Positions 36,335-37,296 of a stretch of 37,296 bases of DNA are shown in pieces. The position numbers and the translations under genes are program-made. This stretch comes from an uncultured Chitinophagaceae bacterium (lineage in GTDB: Bacteria > Bacteroidota > Bacteroidia > Chitinophagales > Chitinophagaceae), in the NCBI GenBank assembly GCA_938017685.1, contig CALIIL010000017.1:1-37296 (forward strand), written 5' to 3'. Below the pieces are notes generated by a model that was not told the DNA's origin, searched no databases, and saw only the letters and a program-made list of their open reading frames with translations. Each line of letters starts with the position of its first letter. Position 1 is the first letter of the stretch.

Positions 36335-37296
36335 ATGAATACAACAGTACAATTTGAACAAAAAACAAAAGAGCTCATAGACGACCTAAAAAGCGTTTGT
36401 GCTACTTATGGTTTGGGTAACGATGGCAATGAGTTTAAAATCATTACACAGGTGTTTTTATATAAATTCATGAATGATAAATTTATTTATGAATTAAAAA
36501 AAATAGATCCTAAACTAGCTAAGGCAAAGGACTTAGAAAAAGAATTAACCAAGTATAAAAAAGCGGACATAGAAATGCTTGAAATGCAACTAGACGAAAA
36601 CACCGCTCGACTAAAGCCAAAACATTTTATAAAAGCATTATTCCAACAGCAGAACGAAAAGAACTTTGCCACCTTATTTGATGATACGCTTTTAGAAATA
36701 GCAGCTTTGAATAGTCAAATATTTTCTGTTTTGACGGATGGCGGTGAAAAGATTGTACTCTTTGAAAATATAAGCAAGTATGTAACCGATAAGCGAGACG
36801 AATTTTGCAAGGCGATTATCAATAAACTGATCAACTTTAGTTTTGAAAATATCTTTGAGCAAAAGTTTGATTTTTTTGCAACCATATTTGAATACTTAAT
36901 CAAAGATTATAATACGAATAGTGGCGGTAAGTATGCCGAGTATTTTACACCACACGCAGTAGCCAAAATTATGGCTCGTTGCTTAGTGCAAGGCAAAGTG
37001 AAAAATGTAAGCTGCTATGACCCCTCGGCAGGATCGGGGACGCTACTCATGAACCTAGCGCACGCTATAGGAGAAGATAGATGCACGATTTACTCACAAG
37101 ATATATCGCAGAAATCGAGTAATTTATTACGGCTTAATTTGATATTGAATAACCTAGTGCACTCTATACCCAATATTGTCCAAGGCAATACTATCTCAGA
37201 GCCATATCATAAAGAAAATGGAGCGCTCAGAAAGTTTGATTATATAGTAAGCAATCCTCCCTTTAAGTTAGATTTCTCAGATTACAGAGATGATTT
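36335..37296 (+). CDS. hsdM: Type I restriction-modification methylase, M subunit (partial)
   Basis: Open to the window end, 320 codons seen, beginning MNTTVQFEQKTKELIDDLKS. The N-terminal helical domain covers about 1-190 (NEFKIITQVFLYKFMNDKF; FSFENIFEQKFDFFATIFEY). The catalytic domain begins with KYAEYFTPHAVAKIMARCL, then the SAM-binding motif I YDPSAGSGTLLMNLAHA (Asp229) and motif IV SNPPFKLDF, the N6-adenine methylase signature. It would methylate adenine in the target site and protect it from HsdR. It follows hsdR directly, so the locus reads R-M; the specificity subunit hsdS is expected beyond the window edge. No frameshift or stop was seen. Confidence 0.95.
   Translation, partial: MNTTVQFEQKTKELIDDLKSVCATYGLGNDGNEFKIITQVFLYKFMNDKFIYELKKIDPKLAKAKDLEKELTKYKKADIEMLEMQLDENTARLKPKHFIKALFQQQNEKNFATLFDDTLLEIAALNSQIFSVLTDGGEKIVLFENISKYVTDKRDEFCKAIINKLINFSFENIFEQKFDFFATIFEYLIKDYNTNSGGKYAEYFTPHAVAKIMARCLVQGKVKNVSCYDPSAGSGTLLMNLAHAIGEDRCTIYSQDISQKSSNLLRLNLILNNLVHSIPNIVQGNTISEPYHKENGALRKFDYIVSNPPFKLDFSDYRDD

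Overview
The window is low-GC chromosomal DNA from a Bacteroidota bacterium. Three things point there: a SprA (Sov-type) outer-membrane protein of the type IX secretion system (T9SS), several secreted proteins ending in T9SS type A sorting domains (the IYPNP / LYPNP signature), and TAnnTTTG-type promoter elements. No rRNA or tRNA gene was seen, and the species cannot be named from this window.

Left part (1-4680). The 5' edge carries what looks like the start of an IS transposase. It abuts a beta-propeller (SBBP) secreted-protein gene that has a frameshift at 1102 and no C-terminal sorting domain, so the gene looks broken. A class I SAM methyltransferase follows, then the ATP synthase pair atpD-atpC closed by a hairpin terminator.

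Centre left (4683-19974), all on the minus strand. Read in transcription order it is ruvA, sprA (2489 aa), a 1152-aa DUF4175-like coiled-coil membrane protein, a BNR/sortilin-type repeat protein with a T9SS sorting domain, and a WG-repeat lipoprotein. Gaps are 6-70 bp, so it may be one long operon joining DNA repair and cell-surface secretion genes.

Centre (20134-23315). A free-standing cobalamin-binding domain of the methylmalonyl-CoA mutase type is followed by an enoyl-CoA hydratase and a strong terminator. A small accessory patch comes next: two lipoproteins (one thioredoxin-like with a degenerate active site) and a short XRE regulator.

Centre right (23403-32315). A TonB-dependent receptor on the minus strand has a clear TPP (thiamin pyrophosphate) riboswitch in its leader, which makes thiamin or a thiamin precursor its probable substrate. 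The apical P3 arm of that riboswitch contains a sequence resembling a dispersed intergenic repeat. Divergent from it lie a gingipain-like C25 peptidase and a kelch-repeat protein, both with T9SS sorting domains, then an FMN/Fe-S glutamate-synthase-like membrane protein and an LpxR-type lipid A deacylase.

Right end (32316-37296). This looks like the start of a mobile or defence island. The C-terminal stub of a VapE/DUF5906-like mobile-element protein joins directly onto the lpxR terminator. About 470 bp of AT-rich DNA with iteron-like GTAGTAACTT / ACTACAAA repeats follows, then a type I restriction-modification locus: hsdR complete, hsdM running off the window.
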